This document shows positions 8,966-15,698 of a DNA stretch of 64,000 nucleotides, piece by piece. Source of the stretch: Streptomyces violaceorubidus. GTDB lineage: Bacteria > Actinomycetota > Actinomycetes > Streptomycetales > Streptomycetaceae. Position 1 is the first letter of the stretch, and every line of letters starts with the position of its first letter. Under the pieces are notes generated by a model. That model had not been told where the DNA came from. It saw only the letters and a list, made by a program, of their open reading frames with translations, and ran no database searches. The position numbers and the translations under genes were made by a program. The stretch spans positions 62,001-126,000 of the forward strand of contig NZ_JODM01000018.1 in NCBI RefSeq assembly GCF_000717995.1, written 5' to 3'.

Positions 8966-9007
8966 GCGGGTCCCGCACCCGGGGGCGTGGAGTGGTGCGG
9001 GACCCGC
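8966..9007 (-). terminator. Terminator of the Ohr gene
   Basis: Perfect 14-bp stem (8966-8979 with 8994-9007), 15 bases after the Ohr stop codon. Confidence 0.75.
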
Positions 9008-9021
9008 GTTCAGGGGGGGGA

Positions 9022-9450
9022 TCAGGCAGCGGCGGCGGCGTTGATGCTGACGGGCACGTTGCCGCGCGTGGCCTTGGAGTACGGGCAGATCTGGTGCGCG
9101 GCCTCGGCGAGCTGCTGGGCGGTGGCCTGGTCGACGCCGCCGAGGACGGGGCTGAGGACCGCGGAGAGGGAGAACTCCCCGTCGTCACCGTGGGTGAGGG
9201 TGATCTCCGCCGTGATGTTGGTGCTGGTCAGCCGGACCTTGCGCTCGGCTGCGGCGCGGCGCAGGGCGCCGAGGAAGCAAGCCGCCCACCCGGCCGCGAG
9301 GAGCTGCTCGGGGTTGGTCGCGTTGCCCGCGCCGCCCAGCTCCTTGGGGATCGCGAGGCTGGTCGTCAGCAGACCGTCGGCGGAGGTCACGCGACCGCCG
9401 TTGCGGCCCTCTCCGTCGACGTCGACAACGGCGGTGTAGGTGACTGCCAT
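9022..9450 (-). CDS. ohr: Organic hydroperoxide resistance protein (Ohr/OsmC family)
   Basis: The product is 142 residues from ATG 9450 (MAVTYTAVVDVDGEGR) with AGGGA upstream; the longer frame has no support. The two catalytic cysteines of Ohr are present: C58 in AACFLGAL and C122 in CPYSKATRGN, together with R20 and the LNPEQL-type helix (NPEQLLAAGW). Ohr is a cytoplasmic thiol peroxidase that reduces organic and lipid hydroperoxides with lipoylated partners. No OhrR/MarR gene is adjacent. Instead two GTCACC-N9-GGTGAC-type palindromes (9518 and 9560) overlap its promoter and recur at two other genes in this window, suggesting a different regulator. Confidence 0.9.
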   Translation of the reverse strand: MAVTYTAVVDVDGEGRNGGRVTSADGLLTTSLAIPKELGGAGNATNPEQLLAAGWAACFLGALRRAAAERKVRLTSTNITAEITLTHGDDGEFSLSAVLSPVLGGVDQATAQQLAEAAHQICPYSKATRGNVPVSINAAAAA

Positions 9451-9517
9451 GACTGGTGCTCCCTGATTCCGGTTCACGAAAGGTTTGACGACACCTCCCG
9501 ACCGGCACTTCCGCGCC

Positions 9518-9580
9518 ATCACCGGTTGAGGTGGTGACGTAATCATGGCAGCCATCTGCGTCACCCGTCAAGGCGGTTAT
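9518..9580 (-). promoter_or_regulatory. Promoter with double GTCACC-N9-GGTGAC operator (ohr)
   Basis: Site 1 at 9518-9538 reads ATCACC-N9-GGTGAC; site 2 at 9560-9580 reads GTCACC-N9-GGTTAT; centres are 42 bp apart. Reading the minus strand, site 2 contains a -35-like TTGACG (9571-9566) followed after 18 bp by CATGAT (9547-9542). Binding at either site would block the promoter. Confidence 0.55.
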
Positions 9581-9624
9581 GTGTTGGATGTGCGCCGGAT
9601 CCTCGGCCCGACACACCCGGCTCC

Positions 9625-10257
9625 CTACGGCAGTGCGAAACCGAGCTGTTCGGCGGCGGCCCCGGGCCCGGTAGCGCCCCAACGCTCCACCACCTGCTCA
9701 GTGGTGGAGAAGGAACGCAGTTCGGCGCCGTCGAGGTAGAGCCTTCCCTCCAGGTGGTCGGTCTCGTGCTGCACGATCCGCGCCCCGATCCCCTCGTACT
9801 CCTCCACCAGCTGCTGCCCGGCCTCGTCCTGGCGGGTCACCTTGATCCGGCCCGGACGCGCCACCACGGCCTGCCAGCCCGGCACGCTCAGGCACCCCTC
9901 GTATCCCCCCACCCGCCGTCGGCCCACGGCCTGGTACGACGGATTGATCAGGACCGTGAACGGTACGGGCTGCTGACCGCGCTTGATCAGCCTATCCGCG
10001 AGCGCCTCGGGAGTGGCCAGCACGGCGAGCCCGAGCGAAAGCCCGATCTGAGGCGCCGCCAGCCCGACCGCGCTGTTGATGCTCTCCATCGTCTCGCGCA
10101 TCCGGACGATCAGCCGGCCGAGCAGGTCGTCGTCCAACTGCCCGTCGTACGCGACCGCCTGCTGCCGGAGCACGGGATCACCGGCCTGCATCACGCTCAA
10201 CGGCCCCGGCTTGTCGAGGAGCTCAGCGACTTGGTCAGCGAGTCGACTGCTTGCCAT
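9625..10257 (-). CDS. def: Peptide deformylase, first copy
   Basis: The product is 210 residues from ATG 10257 (MASSRLADQ) with AAAGG upstream. The three deformylase motifs are present: AVGLAAPQ (63-70; the usual first Gly is Ala), EGCLS with metal-ligand C122, and HETDH (H164, E165, H168). It removes the formyl group from nascent N-termini and binds Fe2+ or another divalent metal. A paralogue with the same N-terminal extension lies at 43693-44331. Streptomyces have a housekeeping deformylase elsewhere, so these accessory copies may be specialised or protective against deformylase inhibitors (inference). Confidence 0.9.
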   Translation of the reverse strand: MASSRLADQVAELLDKPGPLSVMQAGDPVLRQQAVAYDGQLDDDLLGRLIVRMRETMESINSAVGLAAPQIGLSLGLAVLATPEALADRLIKRGQQPVPFTVLINPSYQAVGRRRVGGYEGCLSVPGWQAVVARPGRIKVTRQDEAGQQLVEEYEGIGARIVQHETDHLEGRLYLDGAELRSFSTTEQVVERWGATGPGAAAEQLGFALP

Positions 10258-10632
10258 GTCTGGCCTTTCGTCGTCGAGTTGCAATGTTTCTCGCTACCGG
10301 AAAGGCGGCGCAGAAACATGACGAAGATACCCGAGCAATGTTGCCATAGACACATATCTCGACATGATCGTACCGAGCACGTATGCTCTAGCACGCATAT
10401 GGAGCGGTACGGGAAGCGCGCATCGACGGCGCCGGACGCTCCTCAGCGGAAGCGGAGAGAGCGCCAGAGGGCGGAAATCGACTCGGCCCTGAGTAGTCGG
10501 CGCTCGGGAAAATCGTTCTGAGCGAAGAATCGAACAGTTCGAATATGGTGCCGATGTCGGCACAATGACCTCGCCCGGGCGATCTGTGCCATTGCCCGGG
10601 CGTCAGTCGTGGCGTCCCACGGAACGCCTCTC

Positions 10633-10649
10633 ATTGACGTGACGTACAT
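10633..10649 (-). repeat. Inverted repeat arm flanking the RepL-like operon
   Basis: ATTGACGTGACGTACAT here pairs with its reverse complement at 11664-11680 (16 of 17 bases match), bracketing the two-gene operon. Confidence 0.6.
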
Positions 10650-10664
10650 CTGGTAAGCCTGAGA

Positions 10665-10686
10665 GACCCTCCCTTGAGGAGGGGTC
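10665..10686 (-). terminator. Possible terminator of the RepL-like operon
   Basis: Imperfect stem GACCCTCCC / GGAGGGGTC (one G-T, one mismatch) with a 4-nt loop, about 40 bases downstream of the winged-helix stop. Confidence 0.4.
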
Positions 10687-10724
10687 CCTTGCGGGGGTCG
10701 GTCCCTTGAGGCGCCAGGTCAGTC

Positions 10725-11036
10725 TCAGGTCGCCCGCCGCAGTGGGACGACGACCCGCTCCCCCAGTCGGCCGGGGGTCAGCCGGTAGTACTTGATATGT
10801 CCGATCTTCTCGGTCTCCTCCAGCCATCCCAGCTCGATCACCTGCTTGCGCGTGCGCGAGAAGACCGGAGGGGCCATGCCCACCAGCTGGGCCAGCTGAG
10901 CCGCCGTCTCCAGCACCGCACCTGAGCGATCCGTCGGGTGCAGCGCGTAGAGCATGACGACGAGCCGCTGGTTGGCGGTCATCCCGGCCGTGGCCTCCAG
11001 CAACTTGAGGTTCTGCTGCTTGATGTCACTGGTCAC
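10725..11036 (-). CDS. Small winged-helix DNA-binding protein
   Basis: The product is 103 residues from GTG 11036 with GGGAGG upstream; the GTG overlaps the stop of the upstream gene as GTGA, so translation is coupled. The sequence (NQRLVVMLYALHPTDRSG, then TAAQLAQLVGMAPPVFSRTR, then KQVIELGWLEE and HIKYYRLTP) is a MarR/Rrf2-like winged helix with a tyrosine-rich wing. Its position beside a RepL-like gene suggests a role in plasmid replication or copy control. The family is otherwise not recognised. Confidence 0.6.
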   Translation of the reverse strand: MTSDIKQQNLKLLEATAGMTANQRLVVMLYALHPTDRSGAVLETAAQLAQLVGMAPPVFSRTRKQVIELGWLEETEKIGHIKYYRLTPGRLGERVVVPLRRAT

Positions 11037-11551
11037 TTTGCCTCCCACCGCGCTGGGGTGTTCTCGTCGAAGCCCGGGATGTCCGGCGGATTACATGCTT
11101 TCACCGCTTCACGCTGTTCCAAGCCCGTTCCGTGAAAAGCGATGTACGGGCTGATCCGGTACAGGTTGTAGTTTCCGATACGGCCACGGACCACCAGGAT
11201 GCGGTGCTTGGTCAGCTTTCTGTTGATCTTCCCCACCGCGTCGGTCGACATGCCTACTCGCTGACCGATGTCGGCCCCCGTGGCCCGCAGCGGCTCCATT
11301 CCTTCCGGTGAAACACCGATCCACCACAGGACGAGGAACTTCTGGCTGGGCGTGAACGACTTGGACTCCGTGATGGCCTCGACCCTGGCCTTGTCCACCT
11401 GGGTGTGCCGACCGGAGAAGGCGTACGGCACGTAGGGAACGGGCTCACCGGTATCGGCGTCGACCAGTCTGCGTACTACTCCCAACAGGACCTCCGTGCA
11501 TGGGTCATGGCCGCAGTGTTCCCTTGGGGCGCTCCTGGAGCCGCCCCTCAT
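11033..11551 (-). CDS. RepL-like winged-helix replication/regulatory protein
   Basis: The product is 172 residues if ATG 11551 is used; ATG 11566, or a TTG preceded by GGAGG near 11480, are alternatives. The centre (FTPSQKFLVLWWIG, then GADIGQRVGMSTDAVGKINR, KLTKHRILVVRGRIGN and YNLYRISPYIAFHG) has a helix-turn-helix and wing, and the closing ISPYIAFHG resembles the end of RepL-type plasmid replication proteins. That match is from memory of the family pattern, not a search. It forms an operon with the downstream small winged-helix gene. Palindromes at 11693 and 11738 and the arm at 11664 lie upstream. Confidence 0.55.
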   Translation of the reverse strand: MRGGSRSAPREHCGHDPCTEVLLGVVRRLVDADTGEPVPYVPYAFSGRHTQVDKARVEAITESKSFTPSQKFLVLWWIGVSPEGMEPLRATGADIGQRVGMSTDAVGKINRKLTKHRILVVRGRIGNYNLYRISPYIAFHGTGLEQREAVKACNPPDIPGFDENTPARWEAK

Positions 11552-11663
11552 GAACCTAACGTACATGAGCAGCAAGGCAATCAACTACGCCCACAGGCCG
11601 TGTCCCATGCCTCTGGGGACAGCTGTCCGTCGCCGTCGAGCGGGCTCTTCAGGGGCCGGAGAC

Positions 11664-11680
11664 ATGTACGTGACGTCAAT
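11664..11680 (+). repeat. Second arm of the inverted repeat flanking the RepL-like operon
   Basis: ATGTACGTGACGTCAAT, reverse complement of 10633-10649 with one mismatch; it lies ~115 bp upstream of the operon start. Confidence 0.6.
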
Positions 11681-11692
11681 CTACCGCTGTTC

Positions 11693-11716
11693 CAGGATCG
11701 TGGTACCACGATCCTG
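11693..11716. promoter_or_regulatory. 24-bp perfect palindrome
   Basis: Half-site CAGGATCGTGGT followed immediately by its reverse complement, about 140 bp upstream of the RepL-like start. Candidate operator or replication-protein site. Confidence 0.55.
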
Positions 11717-11734
11717 TGGACGTGGTGGCAGTCT

Positions 11735-11765
11735 CCAGGAACTGCCTGGCAGTTCCCAGGAACTG
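11735..11765. promoter_or_regulatory. Palindrome with direct repeats upstream of the RepL-like gene
   Basis: GGAACTGCC-T-GGCAGTTCC (11738-11756) is a perfect 9-bp inverted repeat; CCAGGAACTG is also directly repeated at 11735 and 11756. Candidate iteron/operator. Confidence 0.5.
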
Positions 11766-12016
11766 GGTCGAAGTAGCTGTTTCCGCAGGTCAGAGCCGGT
11801 TTGGCGATGTCGCTCTCTTATCTTGTCCAACAGGCCGTACTCCGGCTCTCCCACCGGCCCACTCCCCCACCGTTCGATGCCCCCTCTCCCCCGCCGCCCT
11901 CTCTGACCCGCACCACCGAAAGTCAGCCACGACGTACCGGTACCTGGGCACCGTGGCGCGCGTGTGCCTCGCTCAGCCATCCACCCGGACCGGCCACGCC
12001 ATTCGCTTTTCCGCCC

Positions 12017-12067
12017 GACGCGTCTGTGGCCGGCACGAGGAGGTCTCGTGCCGGCCACAGACGCGTC
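12017..12067 (-). terminator. Terminator of the parA-parB operon
   Basis: Perfect 23-bp stem (12017-12039 with 12045-12067), 5-nt loop, four bases beyond the parB stop. Confidence 0.85.
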
Positions 12068-12071
12068 GTCA

Positions 12072-13259
12072 TCAGTGAGCGGTGGTACGCCTTTCGGTGC
12101 GCTGGTGGTAGTGCTTGTTGAGGATGTCGAGCATTTTGTCGAACTCGGTCTCGCTCATCTTGCGGATGAGGTGCATGGCGATGAAGGTGCCGTCTTCGTA
12201 AGGAAGGCGACGGCCCGTGGGGATGTCGGCCAGGCGCTCGCTCGGCTCCTCGACGGGCTCGGCTGGGGCGGCGAGAGCGGCCGGAGAGGACGGCGAGGGT
12301 GGCGCTGCCTGCTCCACGAGCGCCGAACGGGTCGGCGGCACACTCCGACTCGGGCCTGGAGTCGAGGGCACCGGGGACACCGAGGACGCCTGAGACGGCT
12401 GCGACGCCTGAGACGTCGAAGGCTCCTTCGGCGTCGACCGCACCGCTTCGTTGTCGGTCTCGTCCTTTCCCGGTTCCTCGTCCAGAGCGGAGCTCTGGGA
12501 ATCCTCACCCTTCATGGCTGGCTGGCGGGTCTGAAGCGGTCGGCGCTCGGCATCCTTGCGGGCCCGCTCGGCTTTGAGCTCTTCCAGGACGGCCTGCTGA
12601 CGCTCGTGCGGGGCCTTGGCAACCGACCGCAGCAGCTCAACGGGTTCGTCGCCCACCGCGTCCTGGAGTTCGGGAGTCAGGTTGAGCAGCGCGAGCCGCT
12701 GCGAGACCCAGCCCTGCGACTTGCTCAGACGCTTGGCCAGCTTGACCTGCGAGCCGTAAAGAGTGAGAAGGCGTTGCAGTGCACGGGCCTCGTCGAGGGG
12801 GTCGAGGTCGTTGCGGTGGATGTTCGCGACAAGCGCGGATTCGAGAATGGCCTCACTGTCACTCCCCTGCTCGTCGTCGACCATGACGTTGAGATGAGTG
12901 AGGCCCGCTTCCCGGGCGGCGGCCAGGCGACTGCTGCCGTCCACGACGACGTGGGTGGTGTCGGGCTCGAGATCGCCGGTGCGTGAGGGGTTGGCCTTGA
13001 TGTAGGCATCACGGTTCATGACGGTGATGGCCTGCTTCTGGCCGTGTTCCTTGAGGCTGCCGACAAGTTCGGTGAGGTCGCCCAGACTGGTGCGCGGGTT
13101 GTCGGGGTTGGGACTGATCCGGATGACCGGGAGGCGGCTCGGGGGCGCCACACCTTCGGTCGGGACGCCGGTGGCTGCTCCGATGGCGGCGCGTCGCGCA
13201 CTGACGGGACGGGCACCTCCCCCGAAGCGTCCACTCCCCAACTGGTCGGCCTTGCTCAT
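12072..13259 (-). CDS. parB: Plasmid-type ParB partition protein
   Basis: The product is 395 residues; its ATG overlaps the parA stop (ATGA). ParB/Srx features: RISPNPDNPRTSL, the GSSRLAAAREAGLTHL nuclease-like motif, and NIHRNDLDPLDEARALQ (ENIQR-type box), followed by a KorB-like helix-turn-helix (SQVKLAKRLSKSQGWVSQRL). Residues 240-345 are a long Ser/Pro/Glu linker and the C-terminus may dimerise. It should bind the centromere (parS) and act with ParA in segregation. Chromosomal Streptomyces ParB lacks this linker, and no GTTTCACGTGAAAC site is seen here, so this is a plasmid-type copy. The four CTATTACG palindromes upstream of parA are its candidate targets. Confidence 0.9.
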   Translation of the reverse strand: MSKADQLGSGRFGGGARPVSARRAAIGAATGVPTEGVAPPSRLPVIRISPNPDNPRTSLGDLTELVGSLKEHGQKQAITVMNRDAYIKANPSRTGDLEPDTTHVVVDGSSRLAAAREAGLTHLNVMVDDEQGSDSEAILESALVANIHRNDLDPLDEARALQRLLTLYGSQVKLAKRLSKSQGWVSQRLALLNLTPELQDAVGDEPVELLRSVAKAPHERQQAVLEELKAERARKDAERRPLQTRQPAMKGEDSQSSALDEEPGKDETDNEAVRSTPKEPSTSQASQPSQASSVSPVPSTPGPSRSVPPTRSALVEQAAPPSPSSPAALAAPAEPVEEPSERLADIPTGRRLPYEDGTFIAMHLIRKMSETEFDKMLDILNKHYHQRTERRTTAH

Positions 13260-14521
13260 GAGATCTCCCGGGCCAGCGCGCGCATCGCGACGGCCTGCTG
13301 CGAGGAGGGCGCGTAGCTGAGCAACGGCTGTTTCATGCGGACGGCTTCCTTCTGTTCCTTGAGATCGCTAATGAGGCCCACGACCTTGGGATCCTTTATG
13401 TCGACCCATCCCTGAAGCGACGATGTGGCGATGTAGCCACGGCGACTGTCATAGAGGTTGACGACGATGCCCAGGTAGTCGATGTCGAGGGCCAGGTCGC
13501 TGCGCAGGTCCTCCATCTGGTTCGTCAGCAGGTCGTAGGCGTCGGCGGAACTGTCCTCGGCCTGGACCACGATGAGTGCTCCCGACTGGCCGGGCCCCTC
13601 GCCCTCGCGGCGGCGTCCGTAGTACGCGGCGGCGTCCATGCTGAGGCCGAGGCTGGGCGGGCAGTCGACGATGATGACGTCGTAATCGGCTTCGAGGGGA
13701 AGAAGGGCTCGCTCGAGAGCCGCTTCGCGGGCGCGTACCGCGGACAGTCGGACGTCCAGGAGGAAGGCGTCGTGACAGGAGGGCAGCAGGTGGAGCCGCC
13801 CTCCGAAGTTCTCTTCGTCGACGGGGACGATCAGGTCGCGAAGGTCGCCCTTCGGGTCGCCTGCCATGTGATTGGTGAGGCTGTCGCCGTTCATCGCCAG
13901 CGGGGCGGCGCCGAGTTGGTTGGTGAGGTGGCTCTGCGGGTCGAAGTCCACCAGGAGGACTCGGAGGCCGTGGCCGGGCAGCTTCTCGACGTCGAGGGGG
14001 TCATAAGCGGCGCCAGGGACGTTGTCGGGGGACTCGCTTGCGCGGAGCGCAGTGGCCAAGGCCTTGGCGACGCGCACCGGGAACAGACGGTTGGAGTCCT
14101 CGGCCAGTGCCTCCCCGACGCCCGCGGTGATGGCGGTCTTGCCCACCCCGCCCTTCTGGTTGCAGACGACCACGCGGCGGGTGATCTCAGGGCGCTGGAC
14201 ATCGGGGGCGGGATGGGTGTCCAGCCACAGCTGAACGGACTGGGCCAGTCCCTGGGTCAGGGAAACCCGCCGATCCTCCGCGATCCTCCGGAACTCCTCC
14301 CACTGCCCTTGCGGCAGGAAGGTGGAGAAGGACTCGGCTCCGGCGGTGTCGACGGACGTCGTGGTGGACGCCAGGTCCAGCCAGGCGGTGATGCCCTGCT
14401 CAACGGCGGTCTGAATCTCGATGCCGAGTTGGGCTGTTCTGACTTTGAGGTTCTGCCGGAGCCATCCCGGCAGCTTGGACACGACCTTGGCCCGGTCGTT
14501 GGAGGTGGCTGGCATACTCAT
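13256..14521 (-). CDS. parA: Plasmid-type ParA ATPase with N-terminal DNA-binding repeats
   Basis: The product is 421 residues from ATG 14521, with AAGG upstream. Residues 1-105 contain two similar helical units (KLPGWLRQNLKVRTAQLG with its TAWLDL end, and LPQGQWEEFRRIAEDRRVS with its QLWLD end) resembling tandem ribbon-helix-helix modules. The ATPase domain follows: deviant Walker A KGGVGKT (123-129), LLVDFDPQSHLT for the A' motif and VIIVDCPPSLGLS for Walker B. The DNA-binding N-terminus is the hallmark of type I partition ParAs that repress their own operon. Inverted repeats in the promoter (14533 and 14565) would suit autorepression. First gene of the parA-parB operon. Confidence 0.9.
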   Translation of the reverse strand: MSMPATSNDRAKVVSKLPGWLRQNLKVRTAQLGIEIQTAVEQGITAWLDLASTTTSVDTAGAESFSTFLPQGQWEEFRRIAEDRRVSLTQGLAQSVQLWLDTHPAPDVQRPEITRRVVVCNQKGGVGKTAITAGVGEALAEDSNRLFPVRVAKALATALRASESPDNVPGAAYDPLDVEKLPGHGLRVLLVDFDPQSHLTNQLGAAPLAMNGDSLTNHMAGDPKGDLRDLIVPVDEENFGGRLHLLPSCHDAFLLDVRLSAVRAREAALERALLPLEADYDVIIVDCPPSLGLSMDAAAYYGRRREGEGPGQSGALIVVQAEDSSADAYDLLTNQMEDLRSDLALDIDYLGIVVNLYDSRRGYIATSSLQGWVDIKDPKVVGLISDLKEQKEAVRMKQPLLSYAPSSQQAVAMRALAREIS

Positions 14522-14532
14522 GGCGCTACCTT

Positions 14533-14571
14533 ACTAACGCACTAGGGCACTTGATACGTCGACACGTTAGT
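14533..14571 (-). promoter_or_regulatory. parA promoter region with inverted ACTAACG/CGTTAGT
   Basis: ACTAACG at 14533-14539 and its reverse complement at 14565-14571 sit 12-50 bp upstream of parA in an AT-richer segment. Candidate ParA operator. Confidence 0.45.
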
Positions 14572-14604
14572 TAGCTCGTTTTTCCTGAGGAAGTGCTCGC
14601 TCAG

Positions 14605-14627
14605 GACCTATTACGGCGTAATAGGTC
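14605..14627. repeat. CTATTACG palindrome, copy 1 (candidate parS)
   Basis: Core CTATTACGGCGTAATAG extended to a perfect 11-1-11 palindrome, 85 bp upstream of parA. Confidence 0.65.
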
Positions 14628-14719
14628 GGCCAGGTTCACGGCACCCCGTCCCGCTGCTGGGGAGCCCTTGCCCAGGGCACCGGAGGGGCGATCCCCGGCC
14701 GGGCAGCACAAGTAGCTTC

Positions 14720-14756
14720 CGGTCGGAACCTATTACGGCGTAATAGGTTCCGACCG
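14720..14756. repeat. CTATTACG palindrome, copy 2 (candidate parS)
   Basis: Same core, centre 14738, extended to a perfect 37-nt palindrome (18-1-18), the longest copy. Confidence 0.7.
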
Positions 14757-14975
14757 CTCCCGCAGCAGGGGGACCAGTCGGCGTCGGCCAGCCTTGCGGC
14801 TCTGGGCCGGGGAGCCGGAACGTTCCCATAGCGTGAGGACGGTCAGATGTCAGCTGCTGCAACCGCGGCCCAGCGCCCGCTCCAGCAGCTGGGGATCTGG
14901 GTCAGCAGACCGTGCAGCCGTTTCACGACGCTGCTGGCCGGTACCTCACCCTCGCCAGCATCCCGTTGGGCCTCC

Positions 14976-15338
14976 CTATCGGCTTGCCAGTACCAGCGCC
15001 AGCCCTACGAGGGCGGGGACTGTCTGGACGAAGACGATCTTGCGGCTGGCCGTGGCGGCGCCGTACGCACCGGCCACGGCGACGCACACCAGAAAGAACA
15101 CCTTCACCTGGAAGCCCACCGGATCAGAGGCCACTGCACCCCAGACCAGACCGGCGGCGAGGAAGCCGTTGTACAGCCCTTGGTTGGCAGCGAGCGCCTT
15201 CGTCGCGGAGGCGAACTCGGCGCTGGTCCCGAAGGAGGCCCTGGCCTTCGGACCGGTCCACAGGAACATCTCCAGGACCAGGATGTAGACGTGCAGGGCA
15301 GCGATCAGTAGCACCACGACAGTTGCGATGATTGACAT
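14976..15338 (-). CDS. DUF1304-family membrane protein
   Basis: The product is 120 residues from ATG 15338 (MSIIATVVVLLIAALHVYIL). Four membrane helices are evident, with the family pattern HVYILVLEMFLW in the first helix, NQGLYNGFLAAGL in the second and a YGAATASRKIVFVQ loop. The function of DUF1304 is unknown. It sits inside the partition/replication region between copies 2 and 3 of the palindrome, so it is probably cargo on the replicon. No strong ribosome site is visible upstream. Confidence 0.75.
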   Translation of the reverse strand: MSIIATVVVLLIAALHVYILVLEMFLWTGPKARASFGTSAEFASATKALAANQGLYNGFLAAGLVWGAVASDPVGFQVKVFFLVCVAVAGAYGAATASRKIVFVQTVPALVGLALVLASR

Positions 15339-15398
15339 GCGCGACAGGATCACACACCGCCTTCGCCCGTCGTGCCCAACGGGGGAGACGGGCGGTGG

Positions 15399-15419
15399 AC
15401 CTATTACGGCGTAATAGGT
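15399..15419. repeat. CTATTACG palindrome, copy 3
   Basis: Core CTATTACGGCGTAATAG with A-C/G-T extensions, centre 15409, 61 bp upstream of the DUF1304 start. Confidence 0.65.
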
Positions 15420-15641
15420 GTACGGCCAACTCCAGCGCCGCAGGCGGGGTGAGTGCCGCCAGCCGCCGATCACGCGCGACCAACGCCCGTGGATGACGAA
15501 CCACTTCCGCCCGAACTCGGCACCCCCCATCCGTTGGGTGAAGGCCCCGGGAATCGTGCGCGAACGCGCACGGCCCCGTACGGGGCGCAGGGCCCACCAG
15601 GACCCGTTGACGCCGGAGAGGGGTCTGCTGCGGGGTTTCAG

Positions 15642-15658
15642 CTATTACGCCGTAATAG
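15642..15658. repeat. CTATTACG palindrome, copy 4
   Basis: Perfect 8-1-8 core with central C instead of G, i.e. the reverse orientation of the other copies. Confidence 0.65.
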
Positions 15659-15698
15659 GTGAGCGGGGGAGGGGGCCGGGCGTAACGAGGGATGAGCC

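Larger units (their letters stand above)
10258..10724. other. Gene-free stretch at the edge of the replicon block
   Basis: No credible coding frame in 467 bp. It holds AT-richer DNA at 10370-10400 (TATGC arms around GTATGC...GCATAT), a repeated GCCCGGGC (10573, 10594), one arm of a distant inverted repeat (10633-10649) and the terminator-like hairpin at 10665-10686. Confidence 0.5.
11552..12071. other. Gene-free regulatory stretch upstream of the RepL-like operon
   Basis: No credible gene in ~520 bp. It contains the inverted-repeat arm (11664-11680), a 24-bp palindrome (11693-11716), a 9-1-9 palindrome (11738-11756) with flanking direct repeats, and the parB terminator at its right end. Confidence 0.5.
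14522..14975. other. Partition-site region upstream of parA
   Basis: No gene in ~450 bp. It carries the parA promoter repeats and two CTATTACG-type palindromes. Confidence 0.55.

Noticed and set aside
10258..10724. tRNA or att site at the left edge of the replicon block
   Set aside because: No cloverleaf and no matching direct repeat at the right edge could be found.
14611..15662. Short frames containing a recurring TYYAVIG peptide
   Set aside because: The peptide is only the translation of the CTATTACG palindrome; the DNA element, not a protein, is what recurs.
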